Origin: Usnea hakonensis
Lineage: Eukaryota > Ascomycota > Lecanoromycetes > Lecanorales > Parmeliaceae
Direction: 5' to 3'
Length of the DNA: 64,000 bases
Assembly: GCA_013423325.1 (NCBI GenBank)
Contig: BLJB01000232.1
Span: forward strand, 1-64,000
The translations under genes and the position numbers were made by a program. Each line of letters starts with the position of its first letter. Within the stretch, counting starts at the first letter, position 1. Below, in pieces: positions 33,618 through 45,098 of this stretch. The notes below the pieces were generated by a model. It made no database searches and was not told the DNA's origin. It saw only the letters and a list, made by a program, of their open reading frames with translations.

Positions 33618-34400
33618 CTACCCCAACGGCGGTTCCTTATGCGCCTTCAATAAGCCAATCACAATATCCGCGGCCCAGCTCAATGTCTGGCCCACTTCCA
33701 CATTCATTGCTTCTTGCAATGCAATCCCTCGTTCACTGCACATCTTCCCATCAATGCTACACTCCACATTCCCATCTTCAAAGGGATCCGCGTGCTGCTC
33801 CACATAGTTCCGCCACACCATGTTCTCAAAATAATCTTCCGTCTTCCAGAACTCGCCTTGTCAGCCTCCTGCGCCTCGCTTCCTGATGATCCAATCTCAC
33901 AAAGAGCTTGCCATCCAGCCTCCTGCGTACGTCGGACAGGTGGTATAACAAAAATCCTTCGATAACCACAACAGTGTACTTTACATCTCCTAGCTGCTCA
34001 GAAATCTTGTCACTCAATTGCTTCAAGGTATCCTTCGATATCATCTGCAGCGCCCTCGCTTCCTGGCCCGGGAAGACGTCGGACTGCCCGCTCATGAACT
34101 TCTCCGGCGGCTTGCCCCTACTCGCCTTCACGTAGTCCAGTGTTTCGACCAAGTTCTCAATGTCGACACCGCTCGGTCCATCGGCGTCGATGTAGCCGTT
34201 GCAGGTGGGGATAAGGCTGATATCCTTGCAGAAATCATCGCCGTGGAGGAAAAGCTGAACGTGTGGGGTAAAAACGCTGGAGAGTAGGCGTGCCAGGGTA
34301 GTTTTGCGGAGGAAGGACCGGACATGCCTAGCAAGAAGAAAGGGGGGTTATTCACAGCCGTGGACTGGCTGGTTGGTGCAGGCTCCCCCAAAGATGTCAT
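33618..34400 (-). pseudogene. Nicotinamide riboside kinase (Nrk1-like) with two frame breaks
   Basis: Three minus-strand frames are clearly parts of one P-loop kinase. ATG 34400 leads to FFLLGMSGPSSA. Then, out of frame, come KTTLARLLSSVFTPHVQLF, FLHGDDFCKDISLIPTCNGY (substrate-site Asp) and VVVIEGFLLYHLSDV. After a second frame change come EFWKTEDYFENMVWRNYVEQH and the C-terminus, to the stop at 33618. The first break (about 34306-34312) falls inside the Walker A loop and removes its GxxxxGK. The second is at about 33856-33864. No intron with GT..AG ends explains either. Family knowledge: Nrk1 phosphorylates nicotinamide riboside for NAD salvage. Either the gene is dead or the assembly has indel errors here. 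Confidence 0.75.
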
Positions 34401-36344
34401 TGTAATAGCAGTGGATGGTGAAAGAAAGGCGGTATAATGTATGTACGATGCTACCGTCTAGTCTAGATTAGTCTACGTTGATCATTGACTCTCGTCAAGG
34501 CAAGGCGGGCCTCTGTACGTTGCACGTCTTTTCGATTCAGCAATTCTTGTGCAGCGTGAGCAATTGCTGGCGCTGAGCAATCCAGGCTCAAAACAACCAC
34601 TTCATTAGTTCCTACGTCAACATATCGAATATAGTGTCATCATCGGTATCAATGCAACAGCTTTACCCACCAGTCTTGCATGTGATTTGATTTATTTGAC
34701 CGTAATGCACATCTCAATACGGATTTTGGGTCGTAACCAGAATAGTTTTTGTTCTTTTGGATTTGGCGGTAAGTACTGTTACTATTCATGGAGACTAGAG
34801 TTGAAGATTCGAATACGGTTGATGACCACCTTTTGACTGTATTCACGCTAGCTAGATTTAGCTCGCAGACGTTGACCCATCAAGACTGAACCTCAATCGA
34901 AGCTCTCCGTACTCTGCTGCTCGCACTGATTCAACATATGCCTCGGATATCATACCCTCATCAGTACACCGTTCGAAGACGGAGATGACGCACGTGCACT
35001 TCACAATGATCTTCTGCCGACTTGAGTCATACCTGCGATGTGCATGGCCCGCTACGCCCGTGGATGACTAAATTCTTCATGTCATTTTCGTCCGCCTTCT
35101 CGTCGATTCTCGATGATAAAGGAAGCGGCGCCAAAAAAGGGATGGATGATGTTTGATCGCAGATGATGTGAAAGGAAGGATCTTTGACTGCATGACAATG
35201 TTTGATGATAATTATAAACAATGACACACACAGCCTGGTCCAATCTCCCGTCCGCGTCTGCGCAAAAAAATTCCAAATGATCCGGCCTTTTTCGTGCCTC
35301 GCTGCGTCATCAGGCGTCAATCTTGCCAAGCTTTGTAAGCGACCTCAGCCTTCCACTTTACTTTACTTTACTTTTTTCAGCCTTCTGTCGACAACTCCGA
35401 GCTCCGACGCTCGCTCGCTCGGCTCGGTTAAGGTTAGCGCCAAGGCTAAAAGAACAACTAAAGTGACTAGCTAGCTAGCTAGGTTCTCCATTTTCAGCTT
35501 ATGTGACCGTGACAACGCTCTGAGTAAGGAATCGTCTCAAATCGACAATTTGTGCGATTATGCCACGTGGCTAGTGTACTATTTACAATGCAGATAGAGG
35601 CTGATTGTAGGTCTGAGTCTGAGTCTGAGTCCTAGTCCTAGTCCTAGGGTGTTTTGGTTTGACTTAGTTTGCGTGCATTTGTCAGTGTTGGCAGAAGCAT
35701 GTCAAAGCTTTTCATTTGGTTGAATATGGATTTGTCAAAACTTGTTGAGATAATACGCAGAAGGCCGTCACATGTCGGCAAGATACTTCCTTACGCCACT
35801 AGAAATCTTGAAGCGTGCCGCTAGAAGATCCTATCTTGCTTTAGAAGGTAGAAGCACCGCGCTAGAAAGCTGGAAATTCTCCTCTTTACCTATCAAGTAC
35901 CACAGAGGATCCGTACCTGCAGTAGTGCCGACTTGAGGACGTCAGGATTAGTCATGAAGAATGGGAAATTTGAATTCTCTCAGTGCGGTATTTCAGTACT
36001 TCACGACTGGCTGACGGATACATCCAAGGTAAGGGAAGCGTGTAGGATATGTTTGCTCTCTAGAGATCAATCCTTGCGTGCAACGCGGTGACATTTTCAG
36101 TAACACTAATCTTACAGGGTGTATTATCGCTCTCTAGAGCAGAATGAGTGTAAAGCAGCGAAACCAGTCCGCACGAAAATGCAATCAATAACGCCTTCCC
36201 GAATGCTCTTTATCCTTGACCCAATGCAATGCCCCGCTTTTGAAGTCAGTCGAACTTTTCCCTGTAATCGTACATCACCCTAAATCGGAACTGTCAATGT
36301 CTCGTACCCCCACTGCAGACAAGATTGACTACGAAACCAGGCAC
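34401..36344. other. Intergenic with short tandem repeats
   Basis: No gene is supported. Small repeats are visible: ACTTT units at about 35356-35373, CTAG units at about 35467-35481, and GAGTCT units followed by CCTAGT units at about 35612-35649. Confidence 0.5.
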
Positions 36345-37567
36345 CTAACTGCCCGACTTACTCGGTGGTGTGCTCCATTGACGAAGCATCTGGTTCAGTG
36401 CTCGTGTCCATTCCTGCTCACACGCAGTCGAGAGCTTGTCAACACCCGACGGAGAAGGATTGCGTCCTCCCCACATGGTAGGCTTCACGGCAAGAAGTCG
36501 TGCGTGCTTCCTGATGAGATTTCTATAAAGGGCGGAAGTCAGCTTCATAGCTCGTAGAGCAGGTACGTCGTACCGGGACAAAGTCTGGGGAACCATGTAG
36601 GTACAGTTTGGAGCAAAAGAGACCTACTCGTTCTTGATTTTGGTAAGTATCAGCCAGCAGTAGTTCCAACTCCGGGTACTAGTAGGGTCTCCGATGACTT
36701 GCCACTTGGCCTCGTCCAGACATTCAGAGCTAAACGGGTAGTTCTTGGTTATGCCTCGCAGTTCGCTCAGGAGGTTATTGGAATTGACGTAGTGCGCCCA
36801 GGCAGTAGTCATGGCCTCAGTAACGTCTGCTGAGTCGTTGGACGCAAAGAGCTTCTCGATTCGGCGTAGTTCCGTCAGAGTGTTGACGCGGTGAGTGCGT
36901 AAGGAGCGGATCAATTGTTCTCGATCATTCTTGAGCAACATCCAGATTAGTAATTGTTTCCAATGATTCCGAAGTAGACAATGCAATGTGGTTTAAGAGT
37001 CAGCTGCGGAGCAACGCTAAGGGCAGACGCTAGACAGGGGTCTTGTAGCTTGGCCCGCAGAACATCACGACGTTCACAAATGTAAAGTAGAGATGTTTCC
37101 TCTCAAATCCCACAGGAACTTGTGGATTTTGCAGATGAACAAACAACAAGAGAAGTCTGGGACAATAGACTCACCGAGCTCATAGCCCTTTGGGTGCTCA
37201 TAGTGCCTCCTGGAGTAACGGAACGGCTGCCACGGGGACCTGGAGAATCGTAGATAGAATCGCCTGACGAGGAGGAGCTCGGCTTCGAGTGAGGTGCTCG
37301 CGAAGTGTAAGGACCGCTCGAGGTTTGGAACACGCTCGTCGATCTTGATGTAGAACGGTCTGAAGAGTATGAGGGCGGTTGAGGCCGTCTGTCCTGATCT
37401 TGTGCGTAGGGCGATTCGTATGGTACTGACGAGCTAGCTGCTGCTGTGAAGTATCGTAGGCTTGGGGAGCAAGATGTAGTCGGTATTGCTTGTCTCGATG
37501 ATGAGGCTGTATTGAAGCCTGCTGGAGATCGGGTTTTCTGGGATCGGGAAGATGATTGATAGTCCAT
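36345..37567 (-). CDS. Unrecognised Ser-rich protein, exon structure uncertain
   Basis: From ATG 37567 a Ser/Thr/Pro-rich, disordered N-terminus of 131 codons runs to a good donor (GTGAGT at 37174). It joins in phase, after a 245-bp gap, to a structured stretch starting at 36929 (NDREQLIRSLRTHRVNTLTELRRIEKLF) and ending LILTKIKNE at a stop at 36624. That gives 232 aa. A further open frame at 36345-36596 (LSRYDVPALRAMKLTSALYRNLIRK) looks coding and may be a third exon, but I find no donor/acceptor pair that joins it in frame. The 245-bp gap could hide another small exon. No family is recognised; the ordered part looks all-helical. Confidence 0.45.
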
Positions 37568-40500
37568 TTTACAGAGTGCGAGACGTTGAATTATATAGCT
37601 TTGAGAGTGCGGACTAGACCTCGCCGGAATCTGTTATATTGACTAATGCGCAATTGACTAACACGTAGGGCGCCCCGAGTGGTTTTCGAACACTAGCGTC
37701 CTTAGGAAATGACAGGAAAGAACTGGATGGAAAGACCGAATTAAGACTGGATTGGGAGGCGGGAATCAAACAGATGAACGAATTATGGGAATGACCGAAC
37801 TATGACTGGACTGGGAGGCGGGATTCAAACAAATGAACGAATGATGGTGTTGTGGCAATGATACCTCGCCAATGACAGTTGTGAGCACAGTATGTCGCTC
37901 TGCTGAGAGGCAAGATGGACATTATTATATGGGTGTGTTGAAGTATTTATGATCATGGCGGATTTGAGACACGTGTGGAATAACACCAAGAGCAAAGTGT
38001 CCAAAGCTTGCCAGATGACCGCAAAAAAAAAGGAGTAGTCGAATGAGGTGAGGGTAACTTGCGATCTTGCTCTGATCTCGTCAGCAGCGGAGAGACTCGT
38101 TAAGCTCTACATAGTGTCTATATCGACTCTGACTATGTGATTGGAGAAAGTGACCTGGATAAAGTCATACCAAAACGAAATATACATTTTGGCGTTTCGC
38201 CGAGCACGTTTCGGTAGCCGTGCGTACCCAAAATTGGATACGGCATGTTGGATCCATCTATGCATAGGCGAGGGTCCCGCAGACTGAAGAGGTATAGATG
38301 ATGCTTGTGTAAGATGCATGTCGCAGGGCTGATTAGTGATGACTGGCTGGCTGGCACTCTAGCGTGCATAGCCATGAGGCAAGTATGACATCAAAGTAAT
38401 CGGGGCCATGCCAGAAGGAGATGATAAAGAACGGAGATGATACTTCACTGCCTCAGAGGAATCATTGAAACACGAGCAGAACGAAGAAAAGAATATTTTA
38501 GTCAGATAGAATAGAACGTCAGAACACTTTTTCTATTATCAGAAAATTTGTGGTTAGGGCTGACGAGCATTAGCGCTTACTTTAAATCATACTTTGCCCA
38601 AAAGAAATACCTATTCAGCCAGCCCTCTGTTGGACCCTCCAACCTACACGTACCGTAGCTACCTATTAAAGAACCTCAGGCGGCTACCGTAAGTGACTTG
38701 ACAATCCTAAAGTCTCCAATGGAGAAGGATGACCAAGAACAATTGTTGGGTTCGTTCACAGAGTCGGAACACTGAGACAAAAGCCCGACTGGCTTCGACT
38801 CACTTGACACCTTGATAACAACATGTGTCGGTGAATTGATAATAGTACGGGAAGTAACATGAAGTGAAGTGTAGAGTAGCATCCAGCTTATAAAGTTTAG
38901 TCGTATAGTCTCTTATGTCATACTGAGCCTCAAAATGAAACGTACCTAGGTATGCAAGGTACCAGGCACGAGATATGAGCCATCCAATTAAGTGAGCGGG
39001 GGCTGGGTAGGTACCTTAAATTATCCATACTTTACTTATCATCCCGGGGGCCGATCAGATCTGATAAGATAACCATAATGGACGATCAGGGGCGCACGGC
39101 GATGCGGGGTTCCTTATCAAAACAAATTATTTGTCTAAAATTATATATCCAAATTCGAATAGTATTGCTTTAATAGAAAGGGCAGATAGGCTCTTTTATT
39201 TCAAACGAATAATTTGAAGAGGAAACAAAAAAAAAAGGGGGGGGGGTAACAGAAGACAACGAAAGAACGGTAAATCAGCGAACCCGATAAGTAAGGTACC
39301 TTACCTTATGCATGACCCAAACCACGGACCGAGGAATCCATCTGATCGTATTAAACCATGTCTGCAGTAGCCAATAAATTCAGCTATCTTCAGCTTCCTA
39401 CGTCGAATCCCCAGCTTCGTACTTCTGACTACAGATAACATCCGCTGCGCATACGGCCATACAAGCCATGTAACAGCGTTTTAATTGGCGAGTTTCGATA
39501 TCAAAAGCAATTGTCAGCGTTGCATATCACTTTAGATTACAACGTACTAAGTCACCTTCGTGCAAGAGAAAAAGGCTGCACGTCGACAGAGAATCTTGTC
39601 TAGGCTTTTGGATTTGTCTGTACAGCCACAATCCGGAAATCTAAAACCAAATCCTTCTCATCCTTTTGGCCGTGCCACGTGTCCTGCGTCTGAACACGGG
39701 TCCTTTTACTTTCTTCACGCGTCCGATCCGAGATTTCAGTTCCCACATACCGTGAATGAGATGTAGTAAAGAGCCCAGTGATAGCATAGAGAGCTTCTTC
39801 GTTTCTTGAAACATGATGGTCAAGCGTATGGGGGCTACGGTAAGGGGGCGCTTATAAAAGTGCCGTGTGCGGCATTTCACCAAGACCACGCATGATACCG
39901 TTCCATGGGGATCGCGGGATTGGTTGCCTGTATTGGCTAGACCTGCTAAACAATATCCTCGTAATCCGCAGTACTTAAGAACGACCAAACGACGCCATAG
40001 CGCTTGGGGCAATGTCCGATACTGCCAATTTGCAAGAGTAGATATACTATAAATACCGACTTCTTCGGTAGTCTTCAAAGCACTGCCTGCTCGACACAGG
40101 CAGCGTTACATGTTCGTCCATAGACTGACCACCTCCAGCTCCTCGTTCCTCCGTCTCGACTATTCCTTGGCTGTGCACCGGAGAAGGCCATCTATGAATC
40201 CCGAGGAGAGTTCAGGTTTTTGGCGCTAACAATCATGTGCCCCGATAGTGTATGGTCTTGCTTCTGGCAGATTGCAGCAAAAGGAAATCCGTGCTGAAGT
40301 GTATTGCCATTTCTGTTTGCCTGCTACAACGCTGCATGGCCCTGACTTCCAGCTATATATGAAAGAGCAATCGGAGCAGGTGAAGTGTAATTATGGAAGT
40401 GGTCAGATGGAAGAACAACAAGCTAAAGAAACTTTCGATGCGAGAGGTCTCAGTGGTCGTGATCTGACATGGCACTAACCTCGGTGAATGCCAAAACACC

Positions 40501-40755
40501 ATATACAATGCAGCAAACAAAATGAGCTGAAATGGGTGGCGAGTTGCAAGGTCAGTCATTGCGGAAGACAGTGAAGTAGTCTTGATTCACCACGGCGAGC
40601 ATATCAAGGTGCTATGGCGAGTGCAAGAAAGTTACGGGATCGCACATTCTCGAAGCACGGACTCGGTATACACAGACGGAGAAATTCGATGAACGTTCAG
40701 TCGATGCTTATGCGACTACTCTGCAGAGTGCCGTTTTTATTGTACGTCATCCCCA
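37568..40755. other. Gene-poor region, 3.2 kb
   Basis: No gene is supported. Frames here are short and inconsistent. The region is AT-rich around 39100-39240, with an A10-G10 homopolymer junction at about 39229-39247. Several GGTACC-centred palindromes occur (about 38956, 39011 and 39295). A 59-bp tandem duplication is listed separately. Confidence 0.5.
37734..37849. repeat. Two-copy tandem repeat, period 59 bp
   Basis: Two adjacent copies start GACCGAA at 37734 and 37793 and share GACTGGA.TGGGAGGCGGGA.TCAAAC (point differences marked by dots) and GATGAACGAAT or AATGAACGAAT. A handful of point differences separate them, so the duplication is not brand new. It lies just upstream of the Ser-rich gene. 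Confidence 0.8.
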
Positions 40756-42896
40756 TCAACTCATTAACAATCCTACGGCCCATGTAACGGAAAGAGTACG
40801 GAGATCCCCATAATGCTGACCCACGCCCAAGAACACAACTGGGATGCCCGTCGCATGCACCATGCTGACCAAAGTCCCCACCATGTCGCCGACCGTATCA
40901 CACTTGGAGATGATGAAACCATCCAACTTTCGCTTGCTCCCAAACGCAGCGTTGAAGCTTCGCGCTTGGCCAACAGAATCGCTGCCAACCAAAGCCTCGC
41001 CCACCATAAGAATTTTATCTGGATTGGCGAAATTGCCGAATTTCTCAAGATTTGACATTAGGCGGGTGTCGTTATGCCGTCTTCCAGCGGTATCGATGAG
41101 TACAACATCGAACTGCTCCCGGGCAGCATACGATACTGCGTCTTTGGCGATGTTCGCTGCGTCTTTACCATAACCCTTTTCGTAGAGCTCTACTTTCCCC
41201 AGGTTTTCCCGTTCGGCCAATTCTTTGAGATTTCTCGCGTGCACACGAAGCTGCTCAACAGCGCCAGACCGGAAGGTATCACAAGCTGCGATGAGGAGGT
41301 TAAAATTATTCTGAAGGAGAAAGAAAGCCAATTTGGAGAGGTTAGTGGATTTGCCCACGCCGTTGACGCCGACTATCGAGATGACATAAGGACGTGGTTT
41401 AGGGGATAGCGGATTAAACTGTGAAGAACTGGTAACGGAAGTTATGGAACGTAGAATATCAAGGGACGTTGTGGGGGTAAGGATTTTGCGAAGGGATGAC
41501 TCCACTGCGGAGTGAACTGTTTTTTCGACGCCTATCGGCCCTCGTCAGCGATGCGCGAGCCGATAAGCTGTTTGAACTCACTTTCGAAGTTTGCAGTCCT
41601 CACGCCGATGAGTTCTCTCTCAACGCCTTCACATAATCGTACTGCTGCTTCTCTTGCAACGTTCTTTTTGAGAAGGTGCTCCTCCATTCCTCTCATCGGC
41701 TTGGCCAAATCTTCTTTAGTCAAGACCTTACCTCCGACGACGTTCCGGAAGAGTCCACTTATTGCACTTAGACTCGAGCCTACAACACCGCTCTTCGATG
41801 AGGAGGGTTGAGCCTGCCTTTGATTCGCTTCTTCTAATATCGAATGTACCTCATCGTCCAGATCTCTGAGAACAAATTCTCCCTTGCCCGTCCTCGTTCC
41901 AAACGAATGGGAGTCGATCGAATCGACTTCCGTGAATTGTTCGCTCTTCGCTGCACCGTTCTCCTCTGGCGCCTGGGCGGAATAATCCAAAATGGCTCCA
42001 TCTCCTTCGTCTGCCAAGCCGTCGGCATCCCATCTCCGCATTTTTTTTCCCGAATCTTTCTTTGCTTTCGCTTTCCTTTCATCACCAGATGACACGCTTG
42101 CGGGACTAGTCACGGCTTTTCTTGCCCTCCGGGACCCACCTTTCGGTCCCGACTTGCCGGCTAGTATACGAGCTGCAGGCGTCGATGGTCTCGATGTATC
42201 TGGTGTAGGGATTGGTGATACGTCTGTCGAGTTGCCATTCAATGCTTGCTTGTTCAGATAGCCTGCTCAAGGACCTGGGGTCAATCTCGCGTCTTGCTTA
42301 CACGTTGGCCACAAGCTCACCTGGTGTCAATCCTGGAAACGGTGGAGGAGGCTCCTCGCGCCCATCTTTGGAACTCGAATGTGGAGAGAGCTCTTCCAAT
42401 GCGGACTGCGCTACTCGGTGGGGATTTTTTTCCGCCGCTCTTTCCAGCTCCCTCACTTGGTGATCAAAGTAGCCGTCGAAGTCGCATTCTACTATGCTGG
42501 TATGAGGCTTCTTTAAGTAGTCCCCGTATAGGTCAGTGAAGATTATCCGTATGTTGTCCAAAAGCTTGTCTATCCACGAGAGGTGTAGTAAGGATTGATA
42601 AACAGCCTATAGGCATATAAGTATGATAGATTTCAAGTCACAATATGCGCAAGGCGAACCACAAAGATGAGCCCCAGATCTTTGACGCTCGCCCATTTCA
42701 GTGTATACTGGTCTCTTCTGTAGGACGGGTTCTGTGTTGCTGACGTATCGTCTGTAACACTTGCGCCTGGCAGAACTTTCTCCTCGATGAACACATCTTT
42801 TATGAAGCCGTTGATAATGCTGCCACTCACCGGGACATGATACTTTGACCACAAGACCACTCCTGAAGTTGTTAGTATCTCAAAGCCGTCCAGCAT
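40756..42896 (-). CDS. Signal recognition particle receptor alpha subunit (SR-alpha, FtsY-like GTPase)
   Basis: ATG 42896 opens the N-terminal SRX/longin-like domain: MLDGFEILTTSGVVLWSKYH. Exon 1 is 42896-42660, exon 2 starts at 42606, the third ends at 41582 and the last is 41516-40756. The junction between exons 2 and 3 (about 42300-42250) is the only one I could not fix. The linker is charged and low-complexity. The C-terminal NG domain has all G motifs: VGVNGVGKSTNLSKLA (P-loop), ACDTFRSGA, VVLIDTAGRRHND, FIISKCDTVGDMVG and GVGQHYGDLRTLSV. Family knowledge: it pairs with SRP54 on the ER membrane, anchored through SR-beta, to deliver ribosomes to the translocon. It lies head to head with Yif1. 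Confidence 0.93.
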
Positions 42897-43105
42897 AATG
42901 AGCAAAAGTACCGATGAGATATGCTTACCGCTGTAGAGATTCACAGATTCACTAGAGTGTCTCGGTAGAATTTCGGGTCTGCTAGGCCGCAAAAGCTACC
43001 GTGTGCTTGAGACTAATAAACAATTCCTCACACAAAATCTGATCAAAGCCACATCTCTTTTCTTGATAATCTTTCTTGTTGGCGACAGCCGGTAGCTCAC
43101 CAGAC
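42897..43105. promoter_or_regulatory. Divergent promoter between SR-alpha and Yif1
   Basis: About 209 bases separate two start codons pointing apart, so this interval should drive both early-secretory-pathway genes. No specific binding site is recognised with confidence. Confidence 0.55.
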
Positions 43106-44284
43106 ATGCAACGAGGCTCTTACGCTCCTCCCCTAGCGCACTCTCCTCCACTTCACCATCCTGTACCTCAGCATGTATCTACCGTCCCAATGATGCGCTC
43201 TCCGCCTCCTCCTCAATCTCAAGGAGGTTCGAATTATGGGAGTCCCTACGGTCAGATGGGGGGGCACACCCAACAACCTGGTGGAGGAGGCCAGTTCGCG
43301 CCCGCATTTGGCGGCTTCATGAACGATCAGACGGCCCAGATGGGCTTCCAGGTTGGGCAGAAAGCCGTGATGGCCGGTCAAGAGTACATGGAACAAAGCG
43401 TGTGTCTGAAAATTCGCACATTCAGGGTTTCTTTGCTGATTCAAAGCTGTAGATAAACCGCTACGTCTCCATCCCAGCTCTGAAACACTACTTCAACGTC
43501 TCTACCCCCTACGTCCTACGCAAAATTCTTCTCGTCCTCTTTCCCTGGCGGCATAAACCATGGTCTCGTGAACAAAGACCTTCCTCAACGGCTCAAGATC
43601 CCAGTGCGCCCAACACTGCGTACTCCTACTACTTCCTTCCACCTCGGGACGATCTCAACTCTCCCGACATGTACATTCCGGTCATGGCATTTGTGACCTA
43701 CATCCTGCTCTCCACACTTCTAGCGGGTCTTCGAGGAGCATTCCATCCCGAGGTTATGGGTCTGACAGCCACCGCTGCCTTCGCTATCGTAGCGGTGGAG
43801 ATACTGGGGCTCAAATTTGGGACATACATTTTGAGCATCAGCAACGACAGCCAATTGCTCGATCTTGTCGCGTATTCTGGATACAAATTTGTTGGTGTTA
43901 TTGTCACGTTGGTCGTAGCTGAGATATTGAACGGTGGAAAGGGGACGGGAGGATGGGTGGGCTGGACCGTTTTCACATACACATTTTTGGCTAATGCTTT
44001 TTTCCTCGTGAGTTCCGGCCCTCCTGTCCACCATTTTGCGCCTCATCGACCCTATTCAAAGGCAACACATTGACTCCTGCCAGCTCCGATCCCTCAAATA
44101 CGTCCTTCTTCCAGACTCCTCCTCTTCCACCCCTGCAGGTGGCATGCAAACGGTCGACCGCACGCAGCGAAACCGGCGGACACAGTTCCTCTTCCTTTAC
44201 AGTTACGTGGTGCAATTCATCTTCATGTGGGTGCTCAGCAGGCAAGATTCTGCCACTGCCAAGGTGGTAGGTATAAAAACATAA
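43106..44284 (+). CDS. YIF1: Yif1/Hrf1 family Golgi-ER transport protein
   Basis: Three exons (43106-43399, 43453-44007, 44084-44284; phase-0 introns) give 349 aa. The N-terminus is Pro/Gln/Gly-rich cytosolic sequence (SPPLHHPVPQHVSTVPMMRS), followed by QVGQKAVMAGQEYMEQS and INRYVSIPALKHYFNVSTPY, the family signature. Several membrane helices follow: IPVMAFVTYILLSTLLAGL, GLTATAAFAIVAVEILGL, YKFVGVIVTLVVAEIL, GWTVFTYTFLANAFFLL and QFLFLYSYVVQFIFMWVL. Family knowledge: Yif1 with Yip1 and Ypt1/Ypt31 GTPases supports COPII vesicle traffic between ER and Golgi. An extra short upstream exon is possible, because the frame is open to 43076. Confidence 0.92.
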
Positions 44285-45098
44285 AGGCATGGATTGGTGA
44301 AGACAGGAAGGGCTCGAAGAACGGTGCTAGAGATTCGGGGAGGTATGTATGATGTAAGTAGAAGATTAGATGGATCCAATTAACAGCTGTCAAAAATGGC
44401 GCAAGTGCAAGCGGAAAGCATCCTTGCCGCCTGATGTATGCCTCGTCCAGCTCTCGAAAGGACGGAAGGCTCACAAAAGCGCCGTGAAAGGGCCATACGA
44501 GATTCTTTTGGACGACTTGCCTTCTTGAACGCGGAAGGATAAGCTTATTGTGTGTAGAAATGGAGCGTTCTGGTATAAACGCTGAGAAGGATGAGTCGGG
44601 CACTACGAGGGGGATTCTATCAGGCGCAATCCGGTCTCCCGAGGAGTCACCTCGATGGCGATTGAAAGGCAATATGGCAGCAGCGCGAGAGACAGTCAAG
44701 CGGAACATTTTGATTCTTGCAAGCTAATTTACAAGCACTCCTATTCTGGTCATCGTCGCATATCTTTTCCAACCGCCAAAGATGCGATCTTCATACCCCC
44801 TTGCCGCCTCCAATCCATCCGCATCTCCTGACAGATGCTGCTGGATAGCTCCAGGATAGCTGAGAAAGCTAAAAATCAATGTTCGGTCATCGTGTATCGC
44901 ATGCTAGATGCTCACGACCAGTTTCGTTGTCCGTACCTTTTCCCAATTAAAAGTGGTGTATTTTCCCAAGTCTGTGCCGCTAGAAAAGGCTGATGAGTGT
45001 CGTATTCGCCAAATACAATCACAAAATGTCGGATCCAAAGAAGATCGAAACCGAGATCGAAACCGAGGATCGCCTGTTGATGCCAAGAAGACGGGAGA
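44285..45098. other. Intergenic, 3' sides of convergent genes
   Basis: About 810 bases. An ATG-started minus-strand frame (44708-44235, 157 codons, MFRLTVSRAAAILPFN...) overlaps the end of Yif1 and has a presequence-like start, but no family signal; I do not call it a gene. Nothing else is seen. Confidence 0.4.

Noticed and set aside
44235..44708. Minus-strand 157-codon ORF with a presequence-like start
   Set aside because: It overlaps the last exon of Yif1 on the other strand, and no family or splice signal supports it.
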